Below are positions 17,179 to 25,898 of a stretch of 64,000 bases of DNA, one piece after another (position 1 is the stretch's first letter; every line of letters begins with the position of its first letter). The position numbers and the translations under genes were made by a program. The DNA is from Terrimesophilobacter mesophilus (lineage in GTDB: Bacteria > Actinomycetota > Actinomycetes > Actinomycetales > Microbacteriaceae), in NCBI RefSeq assembly GCF_014200375.1, contig NZ_JACHBP010000001.1:186001-250000 (forward strand), written 5' to 3'. A model generated the notes under the pieces. That model was not told where the DNA came from, searched no databases, and worked only from the letters and a program-made list of their open reading frames with translations.

Positions 17179-17338
17179 CCTTCAAGACTGCCCCACTCCG
17201 GCGTCGAGCGGATAATCCTTCGGTTCGTGTCCGCCCACGACACGCGAAAAGGAGTTGCCCCCCAATCGGGGGGCATGCGAAGCTTTACTTCAGGTCACCG
17301 AACATCGGCGGCCCTGAACGATCGACAGGGAGGTCCTC
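17179..17338. other. 160-bp divergent intergenic region
   Basis: Separates the SGNH gene (minus) from the YmgE gene (plus). It contains the C/G inverted repeat listed separately. A GAAGG abuts the SGNH ATG, and GGGAGG precedes the YmgE ATG. I could not identify a convincing -35/-10 pair for the plus-strand gene. Confidence 0.6.
17256..17275. promoter_or_regulatory. Perfect inverted repeat upstream of the YmgE gene
   Basis: Arms TGCCCCCC and GGGGGGCA (8 bp each) flank the tetraloop AATC, about 63 bp before the ATG of the YmgE gene. There is no T-tract, and it lies between divergent genes, so it is a likelier operator or mRNA-leader hairpin than a terminator. Confidence 0.6.
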
Positions 17339-17608
17339 ATGGGCTGGTTTTCTTTCATCATCCTCGGACTCATCGCAGGTGCCATTGCAAAGTTGATCCT
17401 CCCGGGAAAGCAGGGCGGCGGCTGGATCGCGACACTCATCCTCGGCCTGATCGGCGCTTTGATCGGCGGTTGGCTCGCGGGGCTCATCTTCAACATCGGG
17501 TACGACGACTTCTGGTCGATCCAGTCGTGGCTGATCGCGATCATCGGCGCCATCATCGTTCTCCTCATCTGGGGGTTCATCACCCGCAGCCGCTCGAGAA
17601 GGAGCTGA
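17339..17608 (+). CDS. GlsB/YeaQ/YmgE family membrane protein
   Basis: This is an 89-residue, three-helix inner-membrane protein of the transglycosylase-associated or stress-response family. It has the characteristic GLIAGAIAKLILPGKQGGG and GLIGALIGGWLAG motifs with many Gly-rich helix contacts, and a basic tail (RSRSRRS). Members are often induced by stress; function is unclear. A strong GGGAGG Shine-Dalgarno 5 nt before the ATG makes this a leadered gene, unlike many here. Confidence 0.9.
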   Translation: MGWFSFIILGLIAGAIAKLILPGKQGGGWIATLILGLIGALIGGWLAGLIFNIGYDDFWSIQSWLIAIIGAIIVLLIWGFITRSRSRRS

Positions 17609-17652
17609 GCGACACAGGCTCGACCGTCGCCGGGGTTGTCGGCCCCGGGCGG

Positions 17653-17666
17653 TAGAGTCTTGTCAA
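17653..17666 (+). promoter_or_regulatory. Leaderless-type promoter of the SF2 helicase gene
   Basis: TAGAGT at 17653-17658, 8 nt before GTG 17667; spacing is at the upper limit for a leaderless start. Confidence 0.4.
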
Positions 17667-19433
17667 GTGAGTTCCGACGCCCATTTTCGCCTTCCCCCTG
17701 GCACGTCGGCAGCCGAACACCTCTCACCGTCCTACCCGGAGCGCGCGGCACGGGGCACCGCGGAGAAACTCCGCGCCTGGCAGGCGGAAGCACTTGAACG
17801 CTATTTCCAGGACGAGCCGCGAGACTACCTCGTGGCCGCGACGCCGGGGTCCGGCAAGACGACCTTCGCCCTGCGCCTCGCGACGGAGCTCCTCGCCCGG
17901 CGCGCCATCGACCGGGTCACGGTCGTCGCACCCACCGACCATCTGAAACATCAATGGGCGGATGCCGCGGCGAGAGTCGGCGTGCACCTGGATCCCGGAT
18001 TCCGCAACAGCCAGGGCGCCCAGGCTCGACACTTCCACGGCATCGCGGTCACCTACGCACAGGTCGCACTTCGGCCTGCCCTCCACGCGAGGATGACCGG
18101 GAGTTCGCGGACCCTCGTCATCCTGGACGAGGTCCACCACGGAGGAGACGCGCTCAGTTGGGGTGACGGCATCCGCGAGGCCTTCGGGGGTGCGACACGG
18201 CGCCTGTCGCTGACCGGCACCCCGTTCCGCTCCGACACGGCACCGATCCCGTTCGTGAGCTATCACCCGGGCGAAGACGGCATTCGCACGTCGCGCGCTG
18301 ACTACGGCTACGGCTACGGCCGCGCGCTGTCCGACGGTGTCGTGCGGCCCGTGATCTTCCTCGCCTACGCGGGCAGAATGCGCTGGCGCACGAGAACCGG
18401 CGACGAGATGGAGGCGGGACTGGGGGAGGGCGACACGAAGGATGTCACCGCCCAGGCGTGGCGGACCGCGCTCGACCCGCAGGGGGACTGGATCCCCGCG
18501 GTGCTCAGAGCGGCCGACATCCGACTCACCGAGGTGCGGGAGTCCGTTCCGGATGCCGGTGGGCTCGTGATCGCCACGGACCAGCACGCAGCGCGCGGGT
18601 ACGCGGCGGCGCTTCGGCGGATCACCGGCGCCGATCCGGTCCTCGTGGTGTCGGACGAGAAGGCATCCTCCCGTCGCATCGCGGAGTTCGCATCCGGGAC
18701 CAGCCGCTGGATGGTCGCCGTGCGCATGGTGTCGGAGGGCGTGGACATCCCGCGTCTGGGCGTCGGCGTCTACGCGACGTCGGCGTCGACTCCGCTGTAT
18801 TTCGCCCAGGCGGTCGGGAGGTTCGTTCGCGCGAGGCGCAGGGGGGAGACGGCGACGATCTTCCTCCCGAGCGTGCCTTCGCTCCTGGCACTCGGTGCTC
18901 AGCTCGAACGTGAGAGGGACCACGCCCTCGATCGCCCCGATGCGACGCTCGACCAACTGCTCGACGATGACGCGCAGGCGGCGGCCGATCGGGTCGAGGG
19001 TGCGAGTGCGGATGCTGCGCTGTTCGAGTTCGCCCCCATCGAGTCGCATGCGAGGTTCGACCGAGCCCTGTACCAGGGCGACGAGTTCGGATTCGCGGCC
19101 GAAGTGGGAACGCCAGAGGAACTCGACTTCATCGGCATTCCGGGCCTCCTGGAACCTGAGCAGGTTCGCGAGCTGCTCCTGCAGCGGCAGGCGCGACAGT
19201 CGCGAAGGACCGCAGGGCGCGGAGCACAGGCGCCGGTACCTCTCTATCGAACACTGCGCGAGCAGCGTTCGCTCCTGAACAGTCTCGTCGCCATCCAGGC
19301 GAAGCGATCCGGGATGCCGCACGCGCACGTTCACGCGGACCTGCGCCGCAGGGCGGGCGGACCACCGGTGCCCCAGGCGAGCGTCGCCCAGCTACAGGCC
19401 CGAATCGACCTGCTGAGGCGCGGCAGCCTGTGA
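17667..19433 (+). CDS. SF2 DEAD/DEAH-box helicase
   Basis: This is a 588-residue superfamily 2 helicase. Motif I is TPGSGKTT (59-66), motif II DEVHH (154-158) and motif III SLTGTP. The second RecA lobe has SEGVDIP and QAVGRFVRARR (motif VI). A C-terminal extension rich in Arg and Gln follows. It resembles the actinobacterial DEAD/DEAH helicases related to type III restriction or RAD25-like enzymes; the specific role is unknown. The last 42 bp overlap the convergent gtrA-like gene. Confidence 0.85.
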   Translation: MSSDAHFRLPPGTSAAEHLSPSYPERAARGTAEKLRAWQAEALERYFQDEPRDYLVAATPGSGKTTFALRLATELLARRAIDRVTVVAPTDHLKHQWADAAARVGVHLDPGFRNSQGAQARHFHGIAVTYAQVALRPALHARMTGSSRTLVILDEVHHGGDALSWGDGIREAFGGATRRLSLTGTPFRSDTAPIPFVSYHPGEDGIRTSRADYGYGYGRALSDGVVRPVIFLAYAGRMRWRTRTGDEMEAGLGEGDTKDVTAQAWRTALDPQGDWIPAVLRAADIRLTEVRESVPDAGGLVIATDQHAARGYAAALRRITGADPVLVVSDEKASSRRIAEFASGTSRWMVAVRMVSEGVDIPRLGVGVYATSASTPLYFAQAVGRFVRARRRGETATIFLPSVPSLLALGAQLERERDHALDRPDATLDQLLDDDAQAAADRVEGASADAALFEFAPIESHARFDRALYQGDEFGFAAEVGTPEELDFIGIPGLLEPEQVRELLLQRQARQSRRTAGRGAQAPVPLYRTLREQRSLLNSLVAIQAKRSGMPHAHVHADLRRRAGGPPVPQASVAQLQARIDLLRRGSL

Positions 19434-19880
19434 CGTGCCGAACACCCACCACCGGTAGAGGCCGAATCGCACCGCGGTACCCAGCCCGAGTCCGATGATG
19501 TTGGACGAGACATTGTCGTCGAGGATGCTGGTCAACCCGAGCAGGTAGTGGGACACCCACAGGCAGGCGACGGAGATGAGAAGGCCCGCGATGCTCGCGA
19601 GGGCGAATTGCACCCCCTCGCGGACGATATTGGCTCCGCGCCGGTCCCGGAACGTCCACAGCCGGTTTCCGGCCCAGTTGACGGCGATGGCGAGTGTCGT
19701 CGACACGAGTTTCGCCACGACCGGCCCGTCGTGAAGGGCCGCCGGCGCCAACAAGCCGACGCGCAGGATGTTGAACACGGAGACGTCGACCACGAACCCG
19801 ATTCCGCCGACGATGCCGAACTTCGCGAGTTCACGGACCACGGCGGCCATGCGGTCACTGCGCATCCAGTCACTGTGCAT
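19392..19880 (-). CDS. GtrA-like flippase protein
   Basis: A 162-residue protein with four hydrophobic helices and the GtrA signature (FGIVGGIGFVVDVSVFNIL near residue 21; NRLWTFRD; RFGLYRWWVF). GtrA proteins are thought to flip polyprenyl-phosphate-linked sugars. It overlaps the 3' end of the GT2 gene by 11 bp, so it probably moves the product of that enzyme. An alternative start is Met6 or Met11. Confidence 0.87.
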   Translation of the reverse strand: MHSDWMRSDRMAAVVRELAKFGIVGGIGFVVDVSVFNILRVGLLAPAALHDGPVVAKLVSTTLAIAVNWAGNRLWTFRDRRGANIVREGVQFALASIAGLLISVACLWVSHYLLGLTSILDDNVSSNIIGLGLGTAVRFGLYRWWVFGTSQAAAPQQVDSGL

Positions 19881-20643
19881 GATTCACCCGTCGGCGCATC
19901 GCGTGCAGGGGCGAAGCGCTCCGGATGCCGGCGAGCCGACCGGGCAGCCCCGACATCCCCCACAGGGTCACCCGCATCATCGCCTCGATGACGATCCGTC
20001 CGCTCATCTTCGAGTAGCCGTGCTCGCGCTCGATGAACGTGATCGGGACCTCCTCGATCCTCAGTCCGTGCTGCCACGCGCGCAGCAGCATCTCCACCTG
20101 GAAGCAGTAGCCCTGGCTCGCGACATCCGCGCACCCGACGCGCGCCAATGCCTCCGCCGAGAAGGCCCGGTAGCCTCCGGTGACGTCCCGGAACGGGAGA
20201 CCGAGCACGGCGCGGGCATACCGGCTCCCAGCGCGGGAGAGGGCCCTCCGGCGCCAGGGCCAGTTCACGACGGACCCTCCGGCCACCCAGCGGGACCCGA
20301 TGACCATGTCCGCTCCCGGCATCCGCTCACGCAGCCGATCGAGTTCCTCCGGCTGGTGGGAACCGTCGCCGTCGAGTTCCACGAGGATGTCGAACCCGGC
20401 CTCGATGCCCCACGCGAATCCGGCGCGATACGCACCACCGAGACCGCCCTTGCTCGGCCGATGGAGCACGTGCACGCGCGAATCGGCGACGGCCAGCTCA
20501 TCGGCGATCAGACCGGTGCCGTCCGGGGAGCCGTCGTCGACGATCAGGAGGTCGACGGCAGCCTGGGCCAGGACGCGAACCGCGATCGCCGTGAGGTTCT
20601 CGCGTTCGTTGTAGGTGGGAATGATGACGAGCGTGCCGCTCAT
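19870..20643 (-). CDS. Polyprenol-phosphate mannose synthase-like GT2
   Basis: This GT2 enzyme resembles dolichol-phosphate mannosyltransferase: LVIIPTYNERENL at the N-terminus, VDDGSPDGTG, ELDGDGSHQPEEL with the DxD acidic pair (91, 93), and SQGYCFQ. It should transfer mannose or another sugar from a GDP-sugar to a polyprenyl phosphate on the inner face of the membrane. It is a paralogue of the gene at 59308. It has no membrane helix. Its ATG overlaps the stop of the membrane glycosyltransferase gene (ATGA), and the 3' end overlaps gtrA. Confidence 0.88.
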   Translation of the reverse strand: MSGTLVIIPTYNERENLTAIAVRVLAQAAVDLLIVDDGSPDGTGLIADELAVADSRVHVLHRPSKGGLGGAYRAGFAWGIEAGFDILVELDGDGSHQPEELDRLRERMPGADMVIGSRWVAGGSVVNWPWRRRALSRAGSRYARAVLGLPFRDVTGGYRAFSAEALARVGCADVASQGYCFQVEMLLRAWQHGLRIEEVPITFIEREHGYSKMSGRIVIEAMMRVTLWGMSGLPGRLAGIRSASPLHAMRRRVNHAQ

Positions 20644-22154
20644 GACCTGCTCCTGACGAGTTCGTAGATGATCGTGCGGTGGACGGGATAGACGTGTTCG
20701 ACGGTGAAGCCGTCCCGCTCGAGGACGTGGAGGTCGGAGTCGACGGAATCCATGTCGGTCCTGGTGGTCTCCAGTGACCACACCCGGGACACGCCGGCGA
20801 AGCGGCCCGCGATGTCCTGGAGCGGATACACGGCGTCCCACAGGCCCTTCCTGAGCTCGTAGGGCGTGCGCAGCGCGATGTCGTCCACGGCGCGGTAGTC
20901 ATCCGGGTACACATGCATGGCGAGGCGGGGCCGCCAGGACGGCTTGACGGAGTTGTCGAAGACGATCGCGTCCCCCGGCTTCGCCTTCTGCGCGATGATC
21001 GCGGAGACGGCCGCCCAGTCGCTGTGGCCCGGCTTTCCGAAAACGGTGCGCTCGGCCACGTAGCCGGGAATGGCGAGCGCAATGAGCGCAGCCAGGGCCG
21101 TGATCCGCATCCAGTGCCGAGGGATGGCTGCGACACCCACCGCGACCAGGATCGCGGCGGCCGGCGCGCAGAACGAGAGATAGCGGTTCGAATAAAGCGG
21201 AAGCAGCATGGCGTTCGCCGAGAGCAGCATCGCGGTGGGAAGGATGCACCAGGCGAGCATGAGCGCCACGCCGTGCCAGCGTACTGCGGCCATCATCGCA
21301 ACGCACCCGAGCGCGATGAGACCCCAGCAGAGGGCGGCGAGCCAGACGTTGCCGAACCATTGTCCGGCGACGACGAGACCGAAACTCACCCGAGTCCGAT
21401 GTGCGAGAAACGCGATCTGGTGCCGCTCTCCGATGCCTAACGCGAGGACGGGGGCCGCGAGAAGGAGACCGGCCGCGGTGGCGGCCAGCCACCGCTTCCA
21501 CACTCGGGACCACTGCTGCACCTGCCGGTCGACGACGAGCAGATGGACGCCGTGGACGACCACGATCAGGGCGACATAGAGAAAGACGTAGATGCCCAGG
21601 GCGAGACCCACCGCGTAGCTCGCCCACCACACGATGCCGGCCGACTGCGCGGCGATCAACCGGACGAACAGGATGGTCAGCCACACCGCCACGGCCGCTG
21701 ACAGCGCGTAGGACCTCGCCTCAGACCCCATGTACGTGAACCGGGGCAGCAGGAGGCAGACGACGCCCGCGATGACGGCCACACGGCGCGTGAACAGCAT
21801 CTTCGCGAGAACGACCGCGCCGCTGCAGGCGAGTCCCGCGACGACGGCGCTCGGAAATCTCACCGAGAGCGGGGACGCTCCGAACAGGTCGATCCAGAAG
21901 TGAAGGAGCACATAGTAGGTGCCGTGCACGGCATCCACGTGCTGAAGCATGGCGAACAGGGACGGCAGCGAGCGTTCTGCCGACATGACGCTCGCCGCCT
22001 CATCTCCCCAGAACGAGGGAATCCACGACCCGGCGAACGAGACGCAGAACGCGAGGACGCCGAACACCGTCGAGATCCGCGCGATCGACCACGTGCGCCA
22101 TGACGGAGGAGCGACGGTTTCGACATCCGCACGCCACGGGTAGGTGATGGCCAC
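20640..22154 (-). CDS. Membrane glycosyltransferase, GT39/ArnT-like
   Basis: A 504-residue integral membrane protein with roughly ten hydrophobic helices and a soluble C-terminal region. The first periplasmic loop carries SFWGDEAASVMSAERSL; the GDEA acidic pair is typical of GT-C enzymes that use polyprenyl-phosphate sugars. This fits the downstream polyprenyl-phosphate-sugar synthase and GtrA: make donor, flip, transfer. The acceptor is unknown. The start is GTG 22154; the frame extends further upstream but that part reads as antisense. Confidence 0.85.
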   Translation of the reverse strand: MAITYPWRADVETVAPPSWRTWSIARISTVFGVLAFCVSFAGSWIPSFWGDEAASVMSAERSLPSLFAMLQHVDAVHGTYYVLLHFWIDLFGASPLSVRFPSAVVAGLACSGAVVLAKMLFTRRVAVIAGVVCLLLPRFTYMGSEARSYALSAAVAVWLTILFVRLIAAQSAGIVWWASYAVGLALGIYVFLYVALIVVVHGVHLLVVDRQVQQWSRVWKRWLAATAAGLLLAAPVLALGIGERHQIAFLAHRTRVSFGLVVAGQWFGNVWLAALCWGLIALGCVAMMAAVRWHGVALMLAWCILPTAMLLSANAMLLPLYSNRYLSFCAPAAAILVAVGVAAIPRHWMRITALAALIALAIPGYVAERTVFGKPGHSDWAAVSAIIAQKAKPGDAIVFDNSVKPSWRPRLAMHVYPDDYRAVDDIALRTPYELRKGLWDAVYPLQDIAGRFAGVSRVWSLETTRTDMDSVDSDLHVLERDGFTVEHVYPVHRTIIYELVRSRS

Positions 22155-22221
22155 ACATTGATCGTGCTCGGCCGGAGTGGGTGAATGCTCGAAAGAACGG
22201 GCCCTGTGCCTGAGAGATCGT

Positions 22222-23601
22222 TCAGGAAGCGTGCGCCTCCGGATCCGGATCCGCAGGGATGACGACGGCGGCGCGCACACCGTGCGGCATCCGGTTGACG
22301 AGGCTGACCTCTCCTCCCGCCGACGCGACGAGCGCGTGCACGATGGCGAGCCCGAGTCCGCTGCCTCCCGTGGAGGCCGTGCGGGACTCATCGGGTCGGG
22401 TGAAGCGGTCGAACACTCTGGGCAGGAACTCGGCCGGTATTCCAGGACCATCATCCTCGATGACGAGCTCCACGTCGTTCGCACGCTGGTTCAGACTCAG
22501 AGTGAGTTCCCCGCCTTCCGGCATCGCGGTGGTCGCGTTGCCGGTCAGGTTGTCGATGACACGGCGGAAACCCCAGCGATCGAGCGCATAACGGACTTCC
22601 CTGCCGTCCGATGTGGTCTGGAATTCCACCGTCACGCCCGACCGCAGACCGGCCAGGCGTGCACTGTCGGCAGCGTCACCGACCTCGGCGACGAGCTCCT
22701 CCCAGCTGCTCGTCTCGTTGCCGACGTGGGCTTCCGCCTCCGAGAGTTCGAGCAGGCGGGTAGCGAGTTCGGACACTCGATGGGCGGACTTCTCAGCCGC
22801 GGTGAGCTGCTCTTCGAGCGCCGCGGCGTCTCCACTGCTCAAGTGGGCGAGTTCGAGCTGGGCCATGAGCACCGCGAGCGGGCTGCGCAGCTCGTGGCTC
22901 GCATCCGACACGAGTTGACGCTCACGCTCCGCCGTTGCCCGCTGGACGCGGATGAACTCGTTCAGCGTTGTGGCGAGCGCAGACAGTTCGTCGCGGGCCG
23001 GACCGACGGGAAGTTCAGCCAGGGACCCGCTTCTGCTCAGCTCGCTCGCCTCGCGCCTCATGCGCGCCACCGGCCGCAGTGCCGCCCCGGTGAGCAACCA
23101 CGACGCGATGCCGAATCCGATGACGAGGATGAGCGCCCCGATGACGAGCGTTCCGGTGATCCGATCCAGGAGCAGAGCGGATGCCTCGAGGTTCCTCGCG
23201 GTCACGACGGTCCATTCGCCCTTCGTCGTCGCCACCGGCGTCGACAGGGCGAGGTAATTGCCATCCCCGGCAGCGACCTCACGCGGCTCGCCGACGAATC
23301 GCTCGAGTTCCGAAAGCCGCGGCGCCAATTCGGGAGGAAGGGTCGTGCGCTGAAGCACCCCAGCCGGATCGATGATCGCGACGAGCTGCGCGTGGCCGGG
23401 CTGATCGACCTCGTGCGCCCCGTTCCTGATCTCGATGACATACGGCGCGGCATCGTGCTCGAGCAGGGTCTCCGCCGTCGAGGAGAGGACCGATGCGATC
23501 TGGTTCTTCGCGACGATGGCGCCCGCACCGAAGAACAGGACGGCGATGACGAGGCTCCCGATGGTGATGCGCCAACGGATCGACAGTCGCGAGAGGAGCA
23601 C
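22222..23601 (-). CDS. Sensor histidine kinase
   Basis: This is the membrane partner of the response regulator upstream. The 459-residue protein has a first helix (about 12-31), an extracytoplasmic sensor domain (32-150), a second helix (151-171), a HAMP-like linker, HisKA motif SDASHELRSP with His236, and ATPase boxes DNLTGNA, EDDGPGIP and GGSGLGLAI. GTG 23601 shares its G with the regulator's TAG, so the pair is translationally coupled. The signal sensed is unknown. Confidence 0.9.
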   Translation of the reverse strand: MLLSRLSIRWRITIGSLVIAVLFFGAGAIVAKNQIASVLSSTAETLLEHDAAPYVIEIRNGAHEVDQPGHAQLVAIIDPAGVLQRTTLPPELAPRLSELERFVGEPREVAAGDGNYLALSTPVATTKGEWTVVTARNLEASALLLDRITGTLVIGALILVIGFGIASWLLTGAALRPVARMRREASELSRSGSLAELPVGPARDELSALATTLNEFIRVQRATAERERQLVSDASHELRSPLAVLMAQLELAHLSSGDAAALEEQLTAAEKSAHRVSELATRLLELSEAEAHVGNETSSWEELVAEVGDAADSARLAGLRSGVTVEFQTTSDGREVRYALDRWGFRRVIDNLTGNATTAMPEGGELTLSLNQRANDVELVIEDDGPGIPAEFLPRVFDRFTRPDESRTASTGGSGLGLAIVHALVASAGGEVSLVNRMPHGVRAAVVIPADPDPEAHAS

Positions 23602-24272
23602 TATGCCACATCCAGAATGTAGCCCTCGCCGCGCACGGTCGCGATCCGCAATCCGGATGCGCTCTGGCTGAGCTTGCGCCGAAGGTAGCTGAGGTACTGG
23701 TCGACGATGTTCGTGTCGATATGCTCTGTTCCGCCCCACACCTCCGTCAGGATGCGATTCCGGGTGACGAGCTGCCCTGGATTCATCGCGAGGAGCCTGA
23801 GAAGGACGAATTCCTTCGGGCTCAACGCGATCGTCTTCCCGCCGATGGTGGCCGACTGGCTCAAGGAGTCCAGGTTCAGCGACCCGATGGACACCGTGAC
23901 CATTCCCGAGTGGTTGTCCCGCCGCAACAGGGCTCGAACCCGAGCGTTCAGCTCAGCGAACGCGAAGGGCTTCGTGACATAGTCGTCCGCGCCGGCGTCG
24001 AGTCCGAACACCCGATCCTCCACGCTGCTGCGGGCGGTGAGCAGCAGCAGCGCCACGTCAGCCGCGGACTCGCGGAGCCTGCGACAGACCTCGAACCCGT
24101 TCATGCCGGGGAGCATCACGTCGATCACCGCGAGCGCCGGCGGATCCTCCTGCGCCGCGACGAGCGCGTCCACACCGTTCGACACCAGGGTGGCTCGGTG
24201 GCCCTCCTCAGTGAGCCCGCGCACCAGGAGCGCCCCCATCTCCGAGTCGTCCTCGACGACCAGAATGTGCAT
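23601..24272 (-). CDS. OmpR-family response regulator
   Basis: A 223-residue two-domain regulator. The receiver domain has the acidic pocket EDD (7-9), phosphoacceptor Asp51, Thr79 and Lys101. The C-terminal winged-helix domain (about 125-222) has the GGKTIALSPKEFVLLRLL and TEHIDTNIVDQYLSYLRRKL motifs. It follows the HAD gene by only 2 nt, so it may be transcribed with the SRAP/HAD genes. The targets are unknown; the downstream glycosyltransferase genes are candidates. Confidence 0.92.
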   Translation of the reverse strand: MHILVVEDDSEMGALLVRGLTEEGHRATLVSNGVDALVAAQEDPPALAVIDVMLPGMNGFEVCRRLRESAADVALLLLTARSSVEDRVFGLDAGADDYVTKPFAFAELNARVRALLRRDNHSGMVTVSIGSLNLDSLSQSATIGGKTIALSPKEFVLLRLLAMNPGQLVTRNRILTEVWGGTEHIDTNIVDQYLSYLRRKLSQSASGLRIATVRGEGYILDVA

Positions 24273-24274
24273 CC

Positions 24275-25138
24275 CTACCCCCCGAGCGCCAGCACCCAGT
24301 GCCGCAGGAACGCGGCACCCGCGTCGTCGTGGATGAGGTCGCGCTCGGTGATGACCCGATACGGCCTCTCGAGGATGCCGTCGGCAGGGCGTACGTCGAC
24401 GTGGGCCACATCGAACCCTTCGCCGTGCAGATAGTCAGCCATGAGGTAGTCGCTGCGCGAGTCTCCGACGGTGCGCCACAGCGTCGGGAGCTCGCCGTTG
24501 CCCCGAAAGTAGTCGAGTGCGCGGGCCGCACCTCGATCCTTGTCCAGCAGAACCGATTCGACATCCGTGGAGATGATGGTCGGGTCGATCCGGAAGGCGA
24601 CGCGCCCGTCAGCATCGGCGAACTCCTGCGCGCCGTAGCGTGCGCCGAGCCCGTACTCGACGAGCAGGTCGAATGCCGCCTGGTTCGCCTGTTCCTGCGC
24701 GAATGCGTAGTCCTCGGCGCTCGTGTCGCGATTCTGTTCGAGCGAGATCATCGCGTACTTCGTGTTGTCGAAGAACATCGTGTCGGAGAATCGCAGCTCC
24801 GCGAGCTCGCGGAACTCTGTCACGTAGTCCTCCGGCAGGGCCAGCTCGCGGTCGATCGCGAGTTCGCCGATACCGTCCGAGGTGATCGGGAACCAGACGC
24901 CGCCCTTCTCACCGACACCGAACATCCGCACCCCATCCGGGAGCCCGGCGCGTTGCAGCGGTGCGACGACCTCTTCGCGCACGAAGGTGTCGCTGCGGCC
25001 TGTGATGAAGGCGATCGGCACCCCGAGGCTCGCGAGTGTCACGAGGTCCTCGACGATGCTCGGGATGGCGATCCGTCGTTCGACGGGGCTCGCGATGGGG
25101 CCGTCGACGTCGAGCAGGAGGCCGAGTGACGGAATCAT
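24275..25138 (-). CDS. HAD-superfamily hydrolase
   Basis: A 287-residue HAD phosphatase. Motif I is LLLDVDGP (Asp10, Asp12), motif II ITGRS and motif IV WRTVGDSRSDYLMA. The insert and length suggest the IIB cap class (related to trehalose- or mannosylglycerate-phosphatases). ATG 25138 overlaps the SRAP stop (ATGA), so it is co-translated with a DNA-damage gene; a role on damaged nucleotides would be a plausible but unproven inference. It could instead be a sugar phosphatase. Confidence 0.8.
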   Translation of the reverse strand: MIPSLGLLLDVDGPIASPVERRIAIPSIVEDLVTLASLGVPIAFITGRSDTFVREEVVAPLQRAGLPDGVRMFGVGEKGGVWFPITSDGIGELAIDRELALPEDYVTEFRELAELRFSDTMFFDNTKYAMISLEQNRDTSAEDYAFAQEQANQAAFDLLVEYGLGARYGAQEFADADGRVAFRIDPTIISTDVESVLLDKDRGAARALDYFRGNGELPTLWRTVGDSRSDYLMADYLHGEGFDVAHVDVRPADGILERPYRVITERDLIHDDAGAAFLRHWVLALGG

Positions 25139-25854
25139 GACGTCAGAGCTTCGATGAGTCCCGCGTCGTGCGGGTCGGCCGCGCGGGTGTTGTTGACTCT
25201 GCGGTCGACCGGATGCGATTCGAGCGTCTTCGCGACGGCCGTCGAGCTCTCCTCCAGCAGCGCCACGAGGGCGCTCGCCTCCGGCCCGCCTGCCGTTCCG
25301 GCCTTCGCCGGGTTCAGCCAGTCGGCCCAGGTGTCGGATTCCAGGAACACCGGCATCCGCTCGTGGAGCGCTCCGCCGGCGTCCCTCGCCTCGCGCGTGG
25401 CGATCGTGAAGCTCATCGCCCAGGAATCGCCGTCCTTGCGCGCGGCGTAGAGTCCTGCGGCAGCGAGGGTCGGCGTCCCGCCGCCGCCGTGGATGAAATG
25501 CGGCTGCTTGCCGTCCTTCTCCTCGGTCCACTCGAAGTATCCGGTCATCGGAACGAGGCAGCGCTGCCCGGCGAAGGCGGTGCGGAACATCCCGTTCGTG
25601 GCCAGTGTCTCCATGCGGGCGTTGATCGGGGCCGGTCCGCCCGGCTTCGCCCACGCGGGCCGGAGCCCCCAGGTCGCGAGGTCGATGCTGCGCTGCACGG
25701 CACCATCCGATGAAGCCCGCTCCCGCACGATCGGGGCGCGGTTCGTCGGGGCGATCGAGAAGGCGGGAACCCAGTCGTCATAGTCGCCGCCGGTCGCCAC
25801 GAATTCCTCGATGAGCTCGTTGACGTGGTCGTCGAGGGCGAAGCGTCCGCACAT
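25135..25854 (-). CDS. SRAP-domain protein (HMCES/YedK type)
   Basis: SRAP proteins crosslink to abasic sites in single-stranded DNA through an N-terminal cysteine and protect them. The 239-residue protein has the needed Cys2 (after Met removal), Asn38 in APTNRAP, Glu108 in GYFEW and His164 in ALHERMPVF, so it should be active. It follows dnaE2 by 44 bp on the same strand. SRAP genes are known to associate with ImuB-DnaE2 SOS cassettes, which supports an SOS function. Confidence 0.92.
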   Translation of the reverse strand: MCGRFALDDHVNELIEEFVATGGDYDDWVPAFSIAPTNRAPIVRERASSDGAVQRSIDLATWGLRPAWAKPGGPAPINARMETLATNGMFRTAFAGQRCLVPMTGYFEWTEEKDGKQPHFIHGGGGTPTLAAAGLYAARKDGDSWAMSFTIATREARDAGGALHERMPVFLESDTWADWLNPAKAGTAGGPEASALVALLEESSTAVAKTLESHPVDRRVNNTRAADPHDAGLIEALTS

Positions 25855-25898
25855 GCCTCAACGCTACCCCGGGGCACCGACCCGCGTCGTGACGCGTG

